The notes below the pieces were generated by a model. The model had not been told where the DNA came from and did not search any database. It worked only from the letters and a program-made list of their open reading frames with translations. A stretch of 64,000 nt of DNA from contig NZ_CP048751.1 of NCBI RefSeq assembly GCF_011064825.1, forward strand, positions 1,178,001-1,242,000. The letters run 5' to 3'. Made by a program: the position numbers and the translations under genes. This document shows positions 24,437-32,208 of this stretch, in pieces. The stretch is from Brevundimonas mediterranea. Its GTDB lineage: Bacteria > Pseudomonadota > Alphaproteobacteria > Caulobacterales > Caulobacteraceae. How positions within the stretch are numbered: position 1 is the stretch's first letter; each line of letters opens with the position of its first letter.

Positions 24437-24459
24437 AAAACTATGCTATCCCCCGCCCC

Positions 24460-25575
24460 GTGTCCGATCGCCTGAAAACCTTCATCCGCCAGCGCGCGGC
24501 CGAGCTCGGCTTCGATGTCTGCCGCTTCGCCTCGGCGGCCGACGCCTGGCCGGCGGGCGAGCGGCTGCGTCATTTCGTGGACGAAGGCCGGCACGGCGAC
24601 ATGGAATGGATGGAAACGACGCTGGACCGCCGCCAGCACCCCACCGCCATGTGGGACGAGGCGAAAACCGCCATCGTCCTGGGCATGAACTACGGCCCCG
24701 ACGACAATCCGCTGGACCAGTTGGCCGACCGTTCCGCCGCCTATATCTCGGTCTATGCGCGGGGCGACGACTATCACGAGGTTATCAAGGGTCGGCTGAA
24801 ACAGCTGGCGGGCCAGATCGCGGCCCGCAACGGCGCCGACATCAAGGTCTTCGTCGACACCGCCCCCCTGATGGAAAAGCCCCTGGCCCAGCGCGCCGGA
24901 CTGGGCTGGCAGGGCAAACACACCAATCTGCTCAGCCGCACCCACGGCAACTGGCTGTTCCTGGGCACGATCCTGACCGCCGCCGAGATCGAACCGGACG
25001 CGGCCGAGACCGAACACTGCGGCCGTTGCACCGCCTGTCTGGACGCCTGTCCGACCAAGGCCTTCCCCGCCCCGTTCCAGCTCGACGCCCGGCGCTGCCT
25101 GTCCTACCTGACCATCGAGTTCGCCGATCCCTGGCCGGTCGAGTTCCGCACCCTGACCGGCTCGCGCATCTATGGCTGCGACGACTGTCTGGCCGTCTGT
25201 CCGTGGAACAAGTTCGCCCAGGAAGCCCGCGAAATCCGGCTGGCGCCCCGCCCCGCCTTCAACAGCCCGCGCCTGGCCGACCTGCTGGCGCTGGACGACG
25301 CCGCCTTCCGCGCCCTGTTCACCAAGAGCCCGGTCAAGCGGATCGGCCGCGACCGATTCCTGAGGAACGTCCTCTATGCGGTCGGCAATTCCAACGACCC
25401 GACCCTGATCGCCCCGACGCAAGCCCTGCTCAGCGACCCCGCCCCCCTGGTGCGCGGCGCCGCCGTCTGGGCCCTGTCGCGTCTGATGGCCCCCGCCGAC
25501 TTCGCCGTCCTGCGTCAGGCGACGAAAGAGACCGACCCCCAGGTTCTGCGCGAATGGCATGGCCTGAGCGCCTAA
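24460..25575 (+). CDS. queG: Epoxyqueuosine reductase
   Basis: The 371-residue cobalamin- and iron-sulfur-dependent enzyme reduces epoxyqueuosine to queuosine in tRNA. Two [4Fe-4S] motifs are visible: CGRCTACLDACPT and GCDDCLAVCPW. The N-terminal half binds cobalamin (GMNYGPDDNP, YARGDDYHEV), and GLGWQGKHTNLLS is family-specific. The C-terminal ~70 residues form HEAT-like helices (LVRGAAVWALSRLM) as in long QueG forms. I chose the GTG at 24460, since upstream in-frame sequence crosses a REP hairpin. It lies downstream of fzlA and DUF2239. Confidence 0.94.
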   Translation: MSDRLKTFIRQRAAELGFDVCRFASAADAWPAGERLRHFVDEGRHGDMEWMETTLDRRQHPTAMWDEAKTAIVLGMNYGPDDNPLDQLADRSAAYISVYARGDDYHEVIKGRLKQLAGQIAARNGADIKVFVDTAPLMEKPLAQRAGLGWQGKHTNLLSRTHGNWLFLGTILTAAEIEPDAAETEHCGRCTACLDACPTKAFPAPFQLDARRCLSYLTIEFADPWPVEFRTLTGSRIYGCDDCLAVCPWNKFAQEAREIRLAPRPAFNSPRLADLLALDDAAFRALFTKSPVKRIGRDRFLRNVLYAVGNSNDPTLIAPTQALLSDPAPLVRGAAVWALSRLMAPADFAVLRQATKETDPQVLREWHGLSA

Positions 25576-25609
25576 TTCTGCGCAAGCGGCCTCGCGCAGA
25601 AGACGGGGA

Positions 25610-26125
25610 TCACCCCATCGCCGTCCCTGCGCCGGATCCGCCGCCCGGAACCTTGGCCACGTCCAGCAGCTTCAGCCGGAAGATCAGCACCGAGTTCGCC
25701 GGGATCTTGGGGCTGCTCTGTTCGCCGTAGCCCAGCGCCGGCGGCACGAACAGGATCCACTCGTCGCCGACGTGCATCTTCTGCAGGGCCTCGGTCCAGC
25801 CGGGCACCACGGTCTCGGGCGTGAACACCGCCGGCGCCCCGCGCGCGAACGAGCTGTCGAACACGGTGTCGTCGACCCGCTTGCCCTCGTAATCGACCTT
25901 GACCAGGTCATTACGGTCCGGGCTGACGCCGCCCGCCGGACCCGCCTGGACCACCCGGTACTGCAGCCCGCTGGCCAGGGTCTGGACCCCTTCTTCCTTG
26001 GCGTTCTTCTCCATGAAAGCGGCGGCTTCCGCCTTGCCGGCGTTCGGATCGACCGGTTCCGACCGGCCACAGCCGACCAGCATCAGAACGGCGACGACGG
26101 CCGCCCTACCCCATCCGAAGTTCAT
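25610..26125 (-). CDS. FKBP-type peptidyl-prolyl isomerase lipoprotein
   Basis: The 171-residue protein has a short signal with lipobox LMLVGC, so it is likely a lipid-anchored periplasmic protein. A linker helix precedes a C-terminal FKBP domain: GLQYRVVQAG, VKVDYEGKRVDDTVFDSS, VVPGWTEALQKMHVGDEW and PPALGYGEQ, covering the usual binding-pocket residues. It accelerates proline isomerisation of envelope proteins. The ATG at 26125 lies 20 nt inside the end of the threonine ammonia-lyase gene; later Met codons would destroy the signal. The C-terminus ends in a Gly-rich tail. Confidence 0.9.
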   Translation of the reverse strand: MNFGWGRAAVVAVLMLVGCGRSEPVDPNAGKAEAAAFMEKNAKEEGVQTLASGLQYRVVQAGPAGGVSPDRNDLVKVDYEGKRVDDTVFDSSFARGAPAVFTPETVVPGWTEALQKMHVGDEWILFVPPALGYGEQSSPKIPANSVLIFRLKLLDVAKVPGGGSGAGTAMG

Positions 26126-27308
26126 AGCCGCGTTCCTTCAAGGCCTCGCCGATCTCGTCGGCGTGGGCGCTATCGCGCGTTTCGACCATGATGTCGAACT
26201 CCGCGCCCTTGGCCGGCACGTCCAGCGCCAGACGATTGTGGACCACGTCGATGATATTGCCGCCCAGGCCCCCGATCACCGCCGCCATGGCCGACAACAT
26301 GCCCGGCCGGTCGTCGCCCAGGATGCGGTAGACCAGCAACCTCCGTTCACGGACCATCTCGCGATTCAGCACCACGGCCAGCATCCGCGCATCGATATTG
26401 CCGCCGCACAGCTCCAGCCCGACCTTCATCCCCTTGAACCGCTCGGGATAGGCCAGCAGGGCCGCCAGACCGCCGGCGCCTGCTCCCTCCGCCACCGTCT
26501 TCTCATAGGTGACGTAAGAGGCCACCGCCCGTTCGAAGTCCGCCTCCTCACAGACGAAGACCTCGTCCACCAAGGGGTTCGCCAGGGCGAAGGGGATGTC
26601 GCCCACCGCCTTGATGGCGATGCCCTCGGCGATGGTCTGGCCGGTGCAGACCGGGGGCTTGCCGGCTCGCCGGGCCGTGAAGGACGGATAGCGCGCCGCC
26701 TCGACCCCGAACACCTTAATGTCCGGCTTCATCGCCTTGGCCGCGATGGCGCAGCCGGCGATCAGCCCGCCCCCGCCGATGGGGATCAGCAGGGCCTCCA
26801 GATCCGGCGCGTCCTCCAGGAACTCGATGGCGCAGACCCCCTGGCCCGCCACGATCCCCTCGTCGTCGAAGGCCGAGACGAAGACATAGCCCTTCTCCGC
26901 CTCCAGCCGTTTGGCGGCCTCGGTCGAGCCGGTGAAGTCCAGGCCCTGGATCACCACCGTCGCCCCGTGGGACCGGGTGCCGTTGATCTTGGCGAAGGGG
27001 GTCCCCTCCGGCATCACGATGGTCACCGGCACTCCCAGCCGTCCGCCATGATAGGCTAGGGCCTGGGCGTGGTTCCCGGCGCTGGCCGCCACCACCCCGC
27101 GCTTGCGCTCTTCCGGCGTCAGCATCAGCAGCCGGTTCAACGCCCCGCGCTCCTTGAAGCTGCCAGTGAAGTGCAGATTGTCGAACTTCACCCAGACCTC
27201 GGCCCCGGTCAGCTGCGACAGCTTGCGGGAATGGCGGGTGGGGGTGCGGTCCACCTGACCGGCGATTCGGCCCTGAGCAGCCTGGATATCGGCGAAGGTG
27301 ACGGTCAT
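26106..27308 (-). CDS. ilvA: Threonine ammonia-lyase with C-terminal ACT domain
   Basis: The 400-residue PLP enzyme has the cofactor lysine K52 in FTGSFKERGALN, the Gly-rich phosphate loop PIGGGGLIAGCA, and SAGNHAQALAYHG. It deaminates threonine to 2-oxobutyrate, the first step to isoleucine. The C-terminal ~70 residues (LLVYRILGDDRPGMLSAMAA onward) form a single ACT domain, the shorter TdcB-like architecture. Feedback control by a different ligand than classic IlvA is therefore possible. A 14-bp palindrome lies 22 nt upstream of the ATG. Confidence 0.93.
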   Translation of the reverse strand: MTVTFADIQAAQGRIAGQVDRTPTRHSRKLSQLTGAEVWVKFDNLHFTGSFKERGALNRLLMLTPEERKRGVVAASAGNHAQALAYHGGRLGVPVTIVMPEGTPFAKINGTRSHGATVVIQGLDFTGSTEAAKRLEAEKGYVFVSAFDDEGIVAGQGVCAIEFLEDAPDLEALLIPIGGGGLIAGCAIAAKAMKPDIKVFGVEAARYPSFTARRAGKPPVCTGQTIAEGIAIKAVGDIPFALANPLVDEVFVCEEADFERAVASYVTYEKTVAEGAGAGGLAALLAYPERFKGMKVGLELCGGNIDARMLAVVLNREMVRERRLLVYRILGDDRPGMLSAMAAVIGGLGGNIIDVVHNRLALDVPAKGAEFDIMVETRDSAHADEIGEALKERGYELRMG

Positions 27309-27329
27309 GATCGGATTCCACTCTGCCGC

Positions 27330-27343
27330 CGGGCGATCGCCCG
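27330..27343. promoter_or_regulatory. 14-bp perfect palindrome in the ilvA upstream region
   Basis: CGGGCGATCGCCCG lies 22-35 nt before the ilvA start on the minus strand. It could be a repressor site or a leader hairpin just ahead of the ribosome site. High GC makes such palindromes easier by chance, so the call is tentative. Confidence 0.3.
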
Positions 27344-27523
27344 ACGAATTTTCTCTCGCCTCTTTCGCGCTTTGTCGGTTCCCGGTCCAGAGGGCGCAAC
27401 CTTGACCGTGGCAGTCGCGTTGTCGCTCGTGCGATAGAGGATCGTCGCACCCCCGCGACCGGTCCACGATCATTTCCGGCCCCGCCTCCCCCCAGGGCGG
27501 TCCGGATTTCCGGAGGAAGCCCC

Positions 27524-28045
27524 ATGTCGATCCGCCCCCTCGCCCCCGCCGCCCTGGTCCTGGGCCTCGCCGTCGGCGCCCTGTCGGCCTGCGCCCCCAC
27601 CACCTTCCCGACCGGCGCCCCCGTCGGCGGCCCCGCCGCCTTCAACACCGCTGACTTCGCCTGGTCGGAACGTCCGGGCCAGGCCGCCATCGAGGGCCGC
27701 GTCACCTATACTCAGGACGGCAAGGCCTACGCCTGCGTCGCCTCGGCCGGCCTGACGCCCGACACCCCCTATACCCGCGCCCGCTTCCGCACCCTGTACG
27801 GCTCGACCGAGCGGGCCGCCGTGCCGGCCGCCGTGGTCCGCGCCCGCACCGTGCCGGACGCCAACGCCAACTACAGCGGCTTCGTCCGGGACACGCGCTG
27901 CGAAAACGGCCGTTTCCGGTTCAGCGGCCTGCCCGACGGCGGCTGGTTCCTGATCGTCCCGGTCCGGACAGGCGACGAAGCCCCCCTGGTGCTGATGCGC
28001 CGCGTTGACACCCGGGGCGGCCGCGTCGTCAATGTCGCCATGTAA
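27524..28045 (+). CDS. Hypothetical lipoprotein
   Basis: The 173-residue protein has a signal peptide with lipobox ALSAC (cysteine at residue 22), so it is probably lipid-anchored. The mature part has an extended beta character (QAAIEGRVTYTQDGKAYACV, GRFRFSGLPDGGWFLIVPVR) that resembles a carboxypeptidase-regulatory or SdrD-like beta-sandwich fold, though no family is firmly recognised. Two further cysteines (YACV, DTRCEN) could pair. A good ribosome site (GGAGGAAG) lies 4-8 nt before the ATG. It is transcribed divergently from ilvA and followed by another secreted protein. Confidence 0.75.
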   Translation: MSIRPLAPAALVLGLAVGALSACAPTTFPTGAPVGGPAAFNTADFAWSERPGQAAIEGRVTYTQDGKAYACVASAGLTPDTPYTRARFRTLYGSTERAAVPAAVVRARTVPDANANYSGFVRDTRCENGRFRFSGLPDGGWFLIVPVRTGDEAPLVLMRRVDTRGGRVVNVAM

Positions 28046-28147
28046 CATCGGTCTGTAGCACAGGCCTGTAAGTCGTCGTTCGATACAGTAGGCGTCATCC
28101 AAGCGTTCCCATCCGCCCGGCCCGGACGGCCGTACTGGGGATTGACC

Positions 28148-28672
28148 ATGAAACTCGCTCTGATCGCCGCCGTCGCCGCGGCCCTGTCCACCGCCCCGGC
28201 TGTGGCTCAGACCTGGTACGACGCCCCGCCCCGCCATGAGCCCCCCCGGGACGGCGGGGCCTATCCGGGTCGGGACGCCTATCGGCCCTATGGACGCAAC
28301 CAGACCTATGGTTCCGGAGCTCGATACGACTTCAACGGCCAGGCGGACCGGCCCGGCGACTATCGCTGCGACGCCTATTGGGACGCCGCCCGCACCGACT
28401 GCGGCGCCGCCTGGCGCGACCAGCGGCCGGCCCATACGCGGCGCTATCGCCCCGCCGGCTATGGCTACAGCTATTCCAGCGGCCCCGGCGTCTATCCCGG
28501 CGCCTATGGCCGGCCGGACCTGGTCTATCCCGGCGGGGGCTCAGCCTATGATCGCCCGGCCTATGGCCGTGACGCCCGCCGGGTGGATTGGTGCCGCAGC
28601 GTCTATCGCTCCTACGACCGGGCCAGCGGCTATTATCGCACCTATGACGGCCGGCTCGTCTTCTGCGGCTGA
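28148..28672 (+). CDS. Secreted Tyr/Gly/Arg-rich protein with BA14K-like C-terminus
   Basis: The 174-residue protein has a clear signal peptide (MKLALIAAVAAALSTAPAVA-Q). The mature middle is low-complexity, rich in Tyr, Gly, Pro, Arg and Asp (YDAPPRHEPPRDGGAY...). The C-terminus WCRSVYRSYDRASGYYRTYD with DGRLVFCG matches the BA14K motif (C-x-x-x-Y-R-S-[FY]-D...Y-x-G-x-x-x-x-C), found in exported alphaproteobacterial proteins of unclear role. The two cysteines bracketing the motif probably form a disulfide. I chose ATG 28148 over an upstream TTG. Confidence 0.8.
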   Translation: MKLALIAAVAAALSTAPAVAQTWYDAPPRHEPPRDGGAYPGRDAYRPYGRNQTYGSGARYDFNGQADRPGDYRCDAYWDAARTDCGAAWRDQRPAHTRRYRPAGYGYSYSSGPGVYPGAYGRPDLVYPGGGSAYDRPAYGRDARRVDWCRSVYRSYDRASGYYRTYDGRLVFCG

Positions 28673-28849
28673 CCGAGGTCGCGACGCCTCTAGAGCGTCC
28701 GCACCTCACGAAGATGCGACCCCGGTAACGCGGATCGCCATCTTCTGACCACTCCGACCCCGGACAGATCCCTGCTCAAGAGACAGTCGGGGAGCGCCTT
28801 CTTGTCCCAGCACAACATCATCGGGTCCGAGGCCTTTACCCGAGGCCCC

Positions 28850-28996
28850 ATGATCCTGATCCGCAAATACCGCGCGGGCGGCGCACGGCGCCGTCGTGCG
28901 CGCACGGCCACGGCCTTCGTCGCCGGGGCCGTAGCCATGCTGGTCGCGGGCCTGGTCGGCGCCGCCGCCGTCTTCGGCCCCAGCATGGCCGGCTGA
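28850..28996 (+). CDS. Possible small single-pass membrane protein
   Basis: A 48-codon frame encodes MILIRKYRAGGARRRRARTA, then one hydrophobic segment (about residues 22-42), a positive-inside arrangement consistent with a small membrane protein. A GAGG sequence 4 nt before the ATG is a weak, close ribosome site; a TTG at 28802 would extend it. It lies in the ~340-nt stretch between the BA14K-like gene and a convergent acetyltransferase gene that otherwise shows nothing. High GC makes spurious frames common, so this is only a candidate. Confidence 0.35.
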   Translation: MILIRKYRAGGARRRRARTATAFVAGAVAMLVAGLVGAAAVFGPSMAG

Positions 28997-29015
28997 CCGG
29001 ACCAAGGCTGGCCGC

Positions 29016-29549
29016 TCAGGCCAGCCACACCATCATCCGCGTCTCGATCTCGGCGCGCCGCGCCCGGCTCCAGGCCCGGCGGGTCTCGCCCGTGTAGAGA
29101 AAGCCGGACTTCTCCAGCACCCGGCCCGAGGCGGGATTGTCGGCGAAATGCCCGGCCACCAGGGCGCGTCGCCGCCACTTGCGGCTGGCCCAGACCAGGG
29201 CGGCGTCCAGGGCCTCGGTGGCGAAGCCCCGCCCCCAGTAGTCGCGCCCAATCCAGTATCCCGCCTCCGGAACCCGATCCTCGCCCTCGAACAGGCCGAT
29301 GACCCCGACCGGCCCGGCCGCCTCATGTTCAATGACGAAAGTGTTGGCCCGCGCAGGATCCTGCGACGCGACCTGAAGCACGAAGTCGTCGGCGTCCTCG
29401 ACCCGGAACGGATGCGGCATCCGCTTGGTCATGCGCGCGATGTCCAGATCATTGGCCAGGGCGGCGATGCGCGGCGCGTCCTGGGGCGCGGGCGCGCGCA
29501 GCACCAGACGCCGCGTCTCGACGATGGGGGAGGTTTCGATGACGCACAT
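29016..29549 (-). CDS. GNAT-family N-acetyltransferase (RimJ/RimL-like)
   Basis: The 177-residue GNAT protein has the RimJ/RimL-type layout: TRRLVLRAPAPQDAPRIAAL at the start, AGYWIGRDYWGRGFATEALD as the acetyl-CoA-binding motif A, and NPASGRVLEKSGF in motif B. It should acetylate an amino group of a protein, amino acid or small molecule; the acceptor is not predictable. It is downstream of rpmA on the same strand but separated by a strong terminator, so it is probably not part of the ribosomal operon. A perfect 8-bp inverted repeat spans its stop codon. Confidence 0.85.
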   Translation of the reverse strand: MCVIETSPIVETRRLVLRAPAPQDAPRIAALANDLDIARMTKRMPHPFRVEDADDFVLQVASQDPARANTFVIEHEAAGPVGVIGLFEGEDRVPEAGYWIGRDYWGRGFATEALDAALVWASRKWRRRALVAGHFADNPASGRVLEKSGFLYTGETRRAWSRARRAEIETRMMVWLA

Positions 29550-29611
29550 GACAGTCGCCTCTTCGTAAGGACCGCCACCTTGGAGGGCTCGGGCGGGCTA
29601 CGAGGCGGGGA

Positions 29612-29647
29612 AACGCAAACGGGGAGCCTGGTGATCCAGACTCCCCG
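29612..29647 (-). terminator. Rho-independent terminator of rplU-rpmA
   Basis: A 12-bp stem (29620-29631 with 29636-29647, one G-T wobble) with a 4-nt loop is followed on the minus strand by GTTTGCGTTT. It lies about 70 nt after the rpmA stop and should insulate the downstream acetyltransferase gene. Confidence 0.85.
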
Positions 29648-29716
29648 CGGAATATCTTCCCTGGTCCGGACGGGCTGCTTTCAGGAGCAACGCGATCCGG
29701 AGTGTTCCAGACTGCG

Positions 29717-30004
29717 TTACTCGGCCGCCATAGCCTGGGCGGCGTCGTCATTGGCCGCGAGGACCGACACATAGCATCGGCCGCCGGCTTTCTTGGTGAA
29801 TTTCACCGCGCCGTGGGTCAGGGCGAACAGGGTGTGGTCACGGCCCATGCCGATGTTCTCACCCGGGTGGAAGGTGGTGCCGCGTTGGCGCACGATGATG
29901 TTGCCGGCCAGCACGCGCTCGCCGCCGAACTTCTTCACGCCGAGGCGCTTCGACTCGGAGTCGCGACCGTTACGCGACGAACCACCGGATTTCTTGTGAG
30001 CCAT
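29717..30004 (-). CDS. rpmA: 50S ribosomal protein L27
   Basis: The 95-residue protein starts [20 protein letters not shown], the typical L27 N-terminus whose tail reaches the peptidyl-transferase centre. [20 protein letters not shown] and [10 protein letters not shown] are canonical. No N-terminal leader peptide of the Firmicutes type is present. It is the second gene of the rplU-rpmA operon, 100 nt downstream of rplU. Confidence 0.99.
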   Translation of the reverse strand: MAHKKSGGSSRNGRDSESKRLGVKKFGGERVLAGNIIVRQRGTTFHPGENIGMGRDHTLFALTHGAVKFTKKAGGRCYVSVLAANDDAAQAMAAE

Positions 30005-30104
30005 CTTGCCGCTCCGTCTTTCCTGAGTGTCCTACCGGCCTTTCGGCCTACTTGAGGACGTCTCTCTTTAACTGGTCTGGCGCTGTGAGGCGCCGGTGAA
30101 TGTC

Positions 30105-30659
30105 TTAGGCTTCGTCGCCGGCGGCTTCAGCCTTGGGCGCGGCCTTCTTCTTGGCCGGTGCCTTCTTGGCGGGAGCCGAGCTCTCGACCACGACGCCCTT
30201 GACCTCGGCGCCGTCCACGTCGGTCACGACCGTCTCGATCGAACCCAGCGCGGAGGTCGCGCCGCGGGTAGCCAGGTTGCGGGCCCGCAGGTTGATCTCG
30301 GCCTTGGTCGTCAGATCGACCTTGCCGTCCCACTTGGCGATCTCGCCGGCGCCTTCGATGCCGGTGATGCGCAGGACCGATTCCATCTGGCGGTGGCCGT
30401 TGGTGCGGCGATAGCCCTGACGACGGGTCTTCTTGAAGATCTTGATCTTCTCACCCTTGCGGGTTTCGACCAGGGTGGCGCCGACGAAGGCGCCGTCGAT
30501 CAGGGGAGCGCCCAGGGTCACGCCCTTGTCGCCGCCCAGCATCAGGACGCTGTCGAACTTCAGCTCCGAGCCGGCGTCGCCATCGAGCTTTTCGACGACA
30601 ATCGTATCGCCCGGTTGGACCCGGTACTGCTTGCCGCCGGTCTTGATCACCGCGTACAT
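30105..30659 (-). CDS. rplU: 50S ribosomal protein L21 with long C-terminal extension
   Basis: The first ~100 residues are a normal L21 (MYAVIKTGGKQYRVQPGDTI; KKTRRQGYRRTNGHRQ), which binds 23S rRNA. The protein then continues to 184 residues, against about 103 in E. coli. Residues ~100-155 resemble a small helical/HhH-like segment (VLRITGIEGAGEIAKWDGKV), and a Lys/Ala-rich tail (APAKKAPAKKKAAPKAEAAG) follows. Such extensions occur in alphaproteobacterial L21. The tail probably contacts RNA. A hairpin with a T-tract precedes the gene. Confidence 0.97.
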   Translation of the reverse strand: MYAVIKTGGKQYRVQPGDTIVVEKLDGDAGSELKFDSVLMLGGDKGVTLGAPLIDGAFVGATLVETRKGEKIKIFKKTRRQGYRRTNGHRQMESVLRITGIEGAGEIAKWDGKVDLTTKAEINLRARNLATRGATSALGSIETVVTDVDGAEVKGVVVESSAPAKKAPAKKKAAPKAEAAGDEA

Positions 30660-30680
30660 GTTGAAGCCTCAGCGCAAACG

Positions 30681-30749
30681 CAAAAATGAAGACGCCCTCC
30701 GGAGAGACCCCCGGGGGCGAAGAGCGGCGACATATACGGAAGGGCGTCT
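30681..30749 (-). promoter_or_regulatory. Attenuator-like leader hairpin of rplU
   Basis: On the minus strand, AGACGCCCT..CCG (30749-30737) pairs with CGGAGGGCGTCT (30701-30690), giving 12 bp with one bulged T. The ~35-nt loop contains the palindrome CCCCCGGGGG (30708-30717). The stem is followed by TTCATTTTTG, and rplU starts 22 nt later. No minus-strand gene lies upstream (cfa is on the other strand), so this terminator-like structure sits in the rplU leader. Autogenous L21 leader control is known elsewhere; this hairpin could be an alphaproteobacterial counterpart. Confidence 0.55.
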
Positions 30750-30868
30750 CGGAGTCAACGCTGCACACGGCGGAAATTCAAGCGGCGCAGCATTTCACCC
30801 CGTCATCTAGCGCCGTTCGATCAATTCGGTAAGGTCGCGGCCTGCATGAAATTCGGGGACAAGATCAC

Positions 30869-32203
30869 ATGACCACCGTCGCTACAGGCGGCCAGGATTC
30901 GCGCACGGCCGCCGCGCGTCGGATCGTTGCGCACATCGCGGGACATCTACAGGCCGATCTGTCGTTGCAGCTCTGGACGGGCGAGGTCCTTCCTCTGGGC
31001 CCTGGCGCCCGCGACGACATCCGCATCGTGCTGTCCGATCCCTCCGCCGTACGCCGGCTGGTGCTGAAGCCCGGCCTGATGACCCTGTTTGAGCTCTACG
31101 CCACGGGCGACGTGCGCATTGAGGGCGGATCGCCCCTGGAAGCCGCCGATCGCTGGGACCATGGCCGCGCCGTCCACCTGCCGCGCCGGGTCAACAAGGG
31201 GCTGATCGCGCGCGCGTTGATCCCCTTCCTGTTGGCGGGCCGCGCGCGCTCCGTTGGCGACGCCGCCTATGACCCCACCGGCGAGGCCGGCCAGCGTCAG
31301 GACAAGTCCGCCCGCACGGACAAGGACTTCATCGCCTTCCACTATGATGTCGGCAACGACTTCTACGGCCTCTTCCTGGACCCGGAGATGGTCTACTCCA
31401 GCGCCTGTTACGCCGACGCGGACCAGTCGCTGGAGGACGCTCAGACCCGCAAGCTGGACCTCATCTGCAGGAAGCTCCGTCTCAAGCCCGGCCAAACCCT
31501 GCTCGACATCGGCTGCGGCTGGGGCGGTCTGTCGTGCTGGGCGGCCCGGCACTATGGCGTCAAGGTCCACGGCGTGACCCTGTCCGAGGAACAGCTCGCC
31601 TTCGCCAACGCCAAGATCGCCCGCCTCGGCCTGCAGGACCGGATCACCCTGGAGCTCAAGGATTATCGCGACCTGGAGATGACCGGACGGTTCGACGCCA
31701 TCAGCCAGGTGGAGATGTTCGAACACGTCGGCTTCGCCAACCACGACCGTCACTTCCTGGAGATGCATCGCCTGCTGAAGCCGGGAGGCCTGTATTTCCA
31801 CCAGGCCTCCGTCCGCCGCGGCGGCCGCGATATCGGCAACATCACCCCCCAGACGACCGCAACGCGCACGATCGGCCGCTTCATCTTCCCGGGCGGAGAG
31901 CTGGACACCATCGGCATGACCGTAACCAACCTCGGCCGCATGGGTTTCGAGGTGCTGGACGTCGAGAACCTGCGCGAACATTTCCAGGCCACCACCGCCG
32001 AATGGTCCCGCCGCCTGATGGCCCGCCGGGACGAGGCCATAGCCATGGTTGGAGAGGAACGCACCCGCCTGTGGCTGATATTCTTCGCCATGTGCGCCAA
32101 GGGCTTCGAACGCGGCTCCATTCTCGTCTACCAGACCGTGGCCCAGAAGCGACGCGCCGGTAAGTCGGGCTTGCCGCTGGATCGCGCCTCTCTCTATCGC
32201 TGA
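30869..32203 (+). CDS. cfa: Cyclopropane-fatty-acyl-phospholipid synthase family methyltransferase
   Basis: The 444-residue protein has the CFA-synthase layout: an N-terminal lipid-binding domain (~1-140), then HYDVGNDFYGLFLDPEMVYS, SAM motif DIGCGWGGLSCWAARHYG (from residue 213), VTLSEEQLAFA and QVEMFEHVG. It transfers a methylene from SAM to unsaturated acyl chains in membrane phospholipids, usually in stationary phase or under stress. The bicarbonate-binding Glu/His region (VEMFEHVG) is present. It is divergent from rplU, with 209 nt between them. Confidence 0.9.
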   Translation: MTTVATGGQDSRTAAARRIVAHIAGHLQADLSLQLWTGEVLPLGPGARDDIRIVLSDPSAVRRLVLKPGLMTLFELYATGDVRIEGGSPLEAADRWDHGRAVHLPRRVNKGLIARALIPFLLAGRARSVGDAAYDPTGEAGQRQDKSARTDKDFIAFHYDVGNDFYGLFLDPEMVYSSACYADADQSLEDAQTRKLDLICRKLRLKPGQTLLDIGCGWGGLSCWAARHYGVKVHGVTLSEEQLAFANAKIARLGLQDRITLELKDYRDLEMTGRFDAISQVEMFEHVGFANHDRHFLEMHRLLKPGGLYFHQASVRRGGRDIGNITPQTTATRTIGRFIFPGGELDTIGMTVTNLGRMGFEVLDVENLREHFQATTAEWSRRLMARRDEAIAMVGEERTRLWLIFFAMCAKGFERGSILVYQTVAQKRRAGKSGLPLDRASLYR

Positions 32204-32208
32204 GATCT

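Noticed and set aside
28673..28849. Intergenic stretch after the BA14K-like gene, checked for RNA genes
   Set aside because: No tRNA-like cloverleaf, terminator or conserved RNA motif could be made out.
29006..29026. Perfect 8-bp inverted repeat across the acetyltransferase stop
   Set aside because: No T-tract in either direction, and such GC palindromes are expected by chance here; not called as a terminator.
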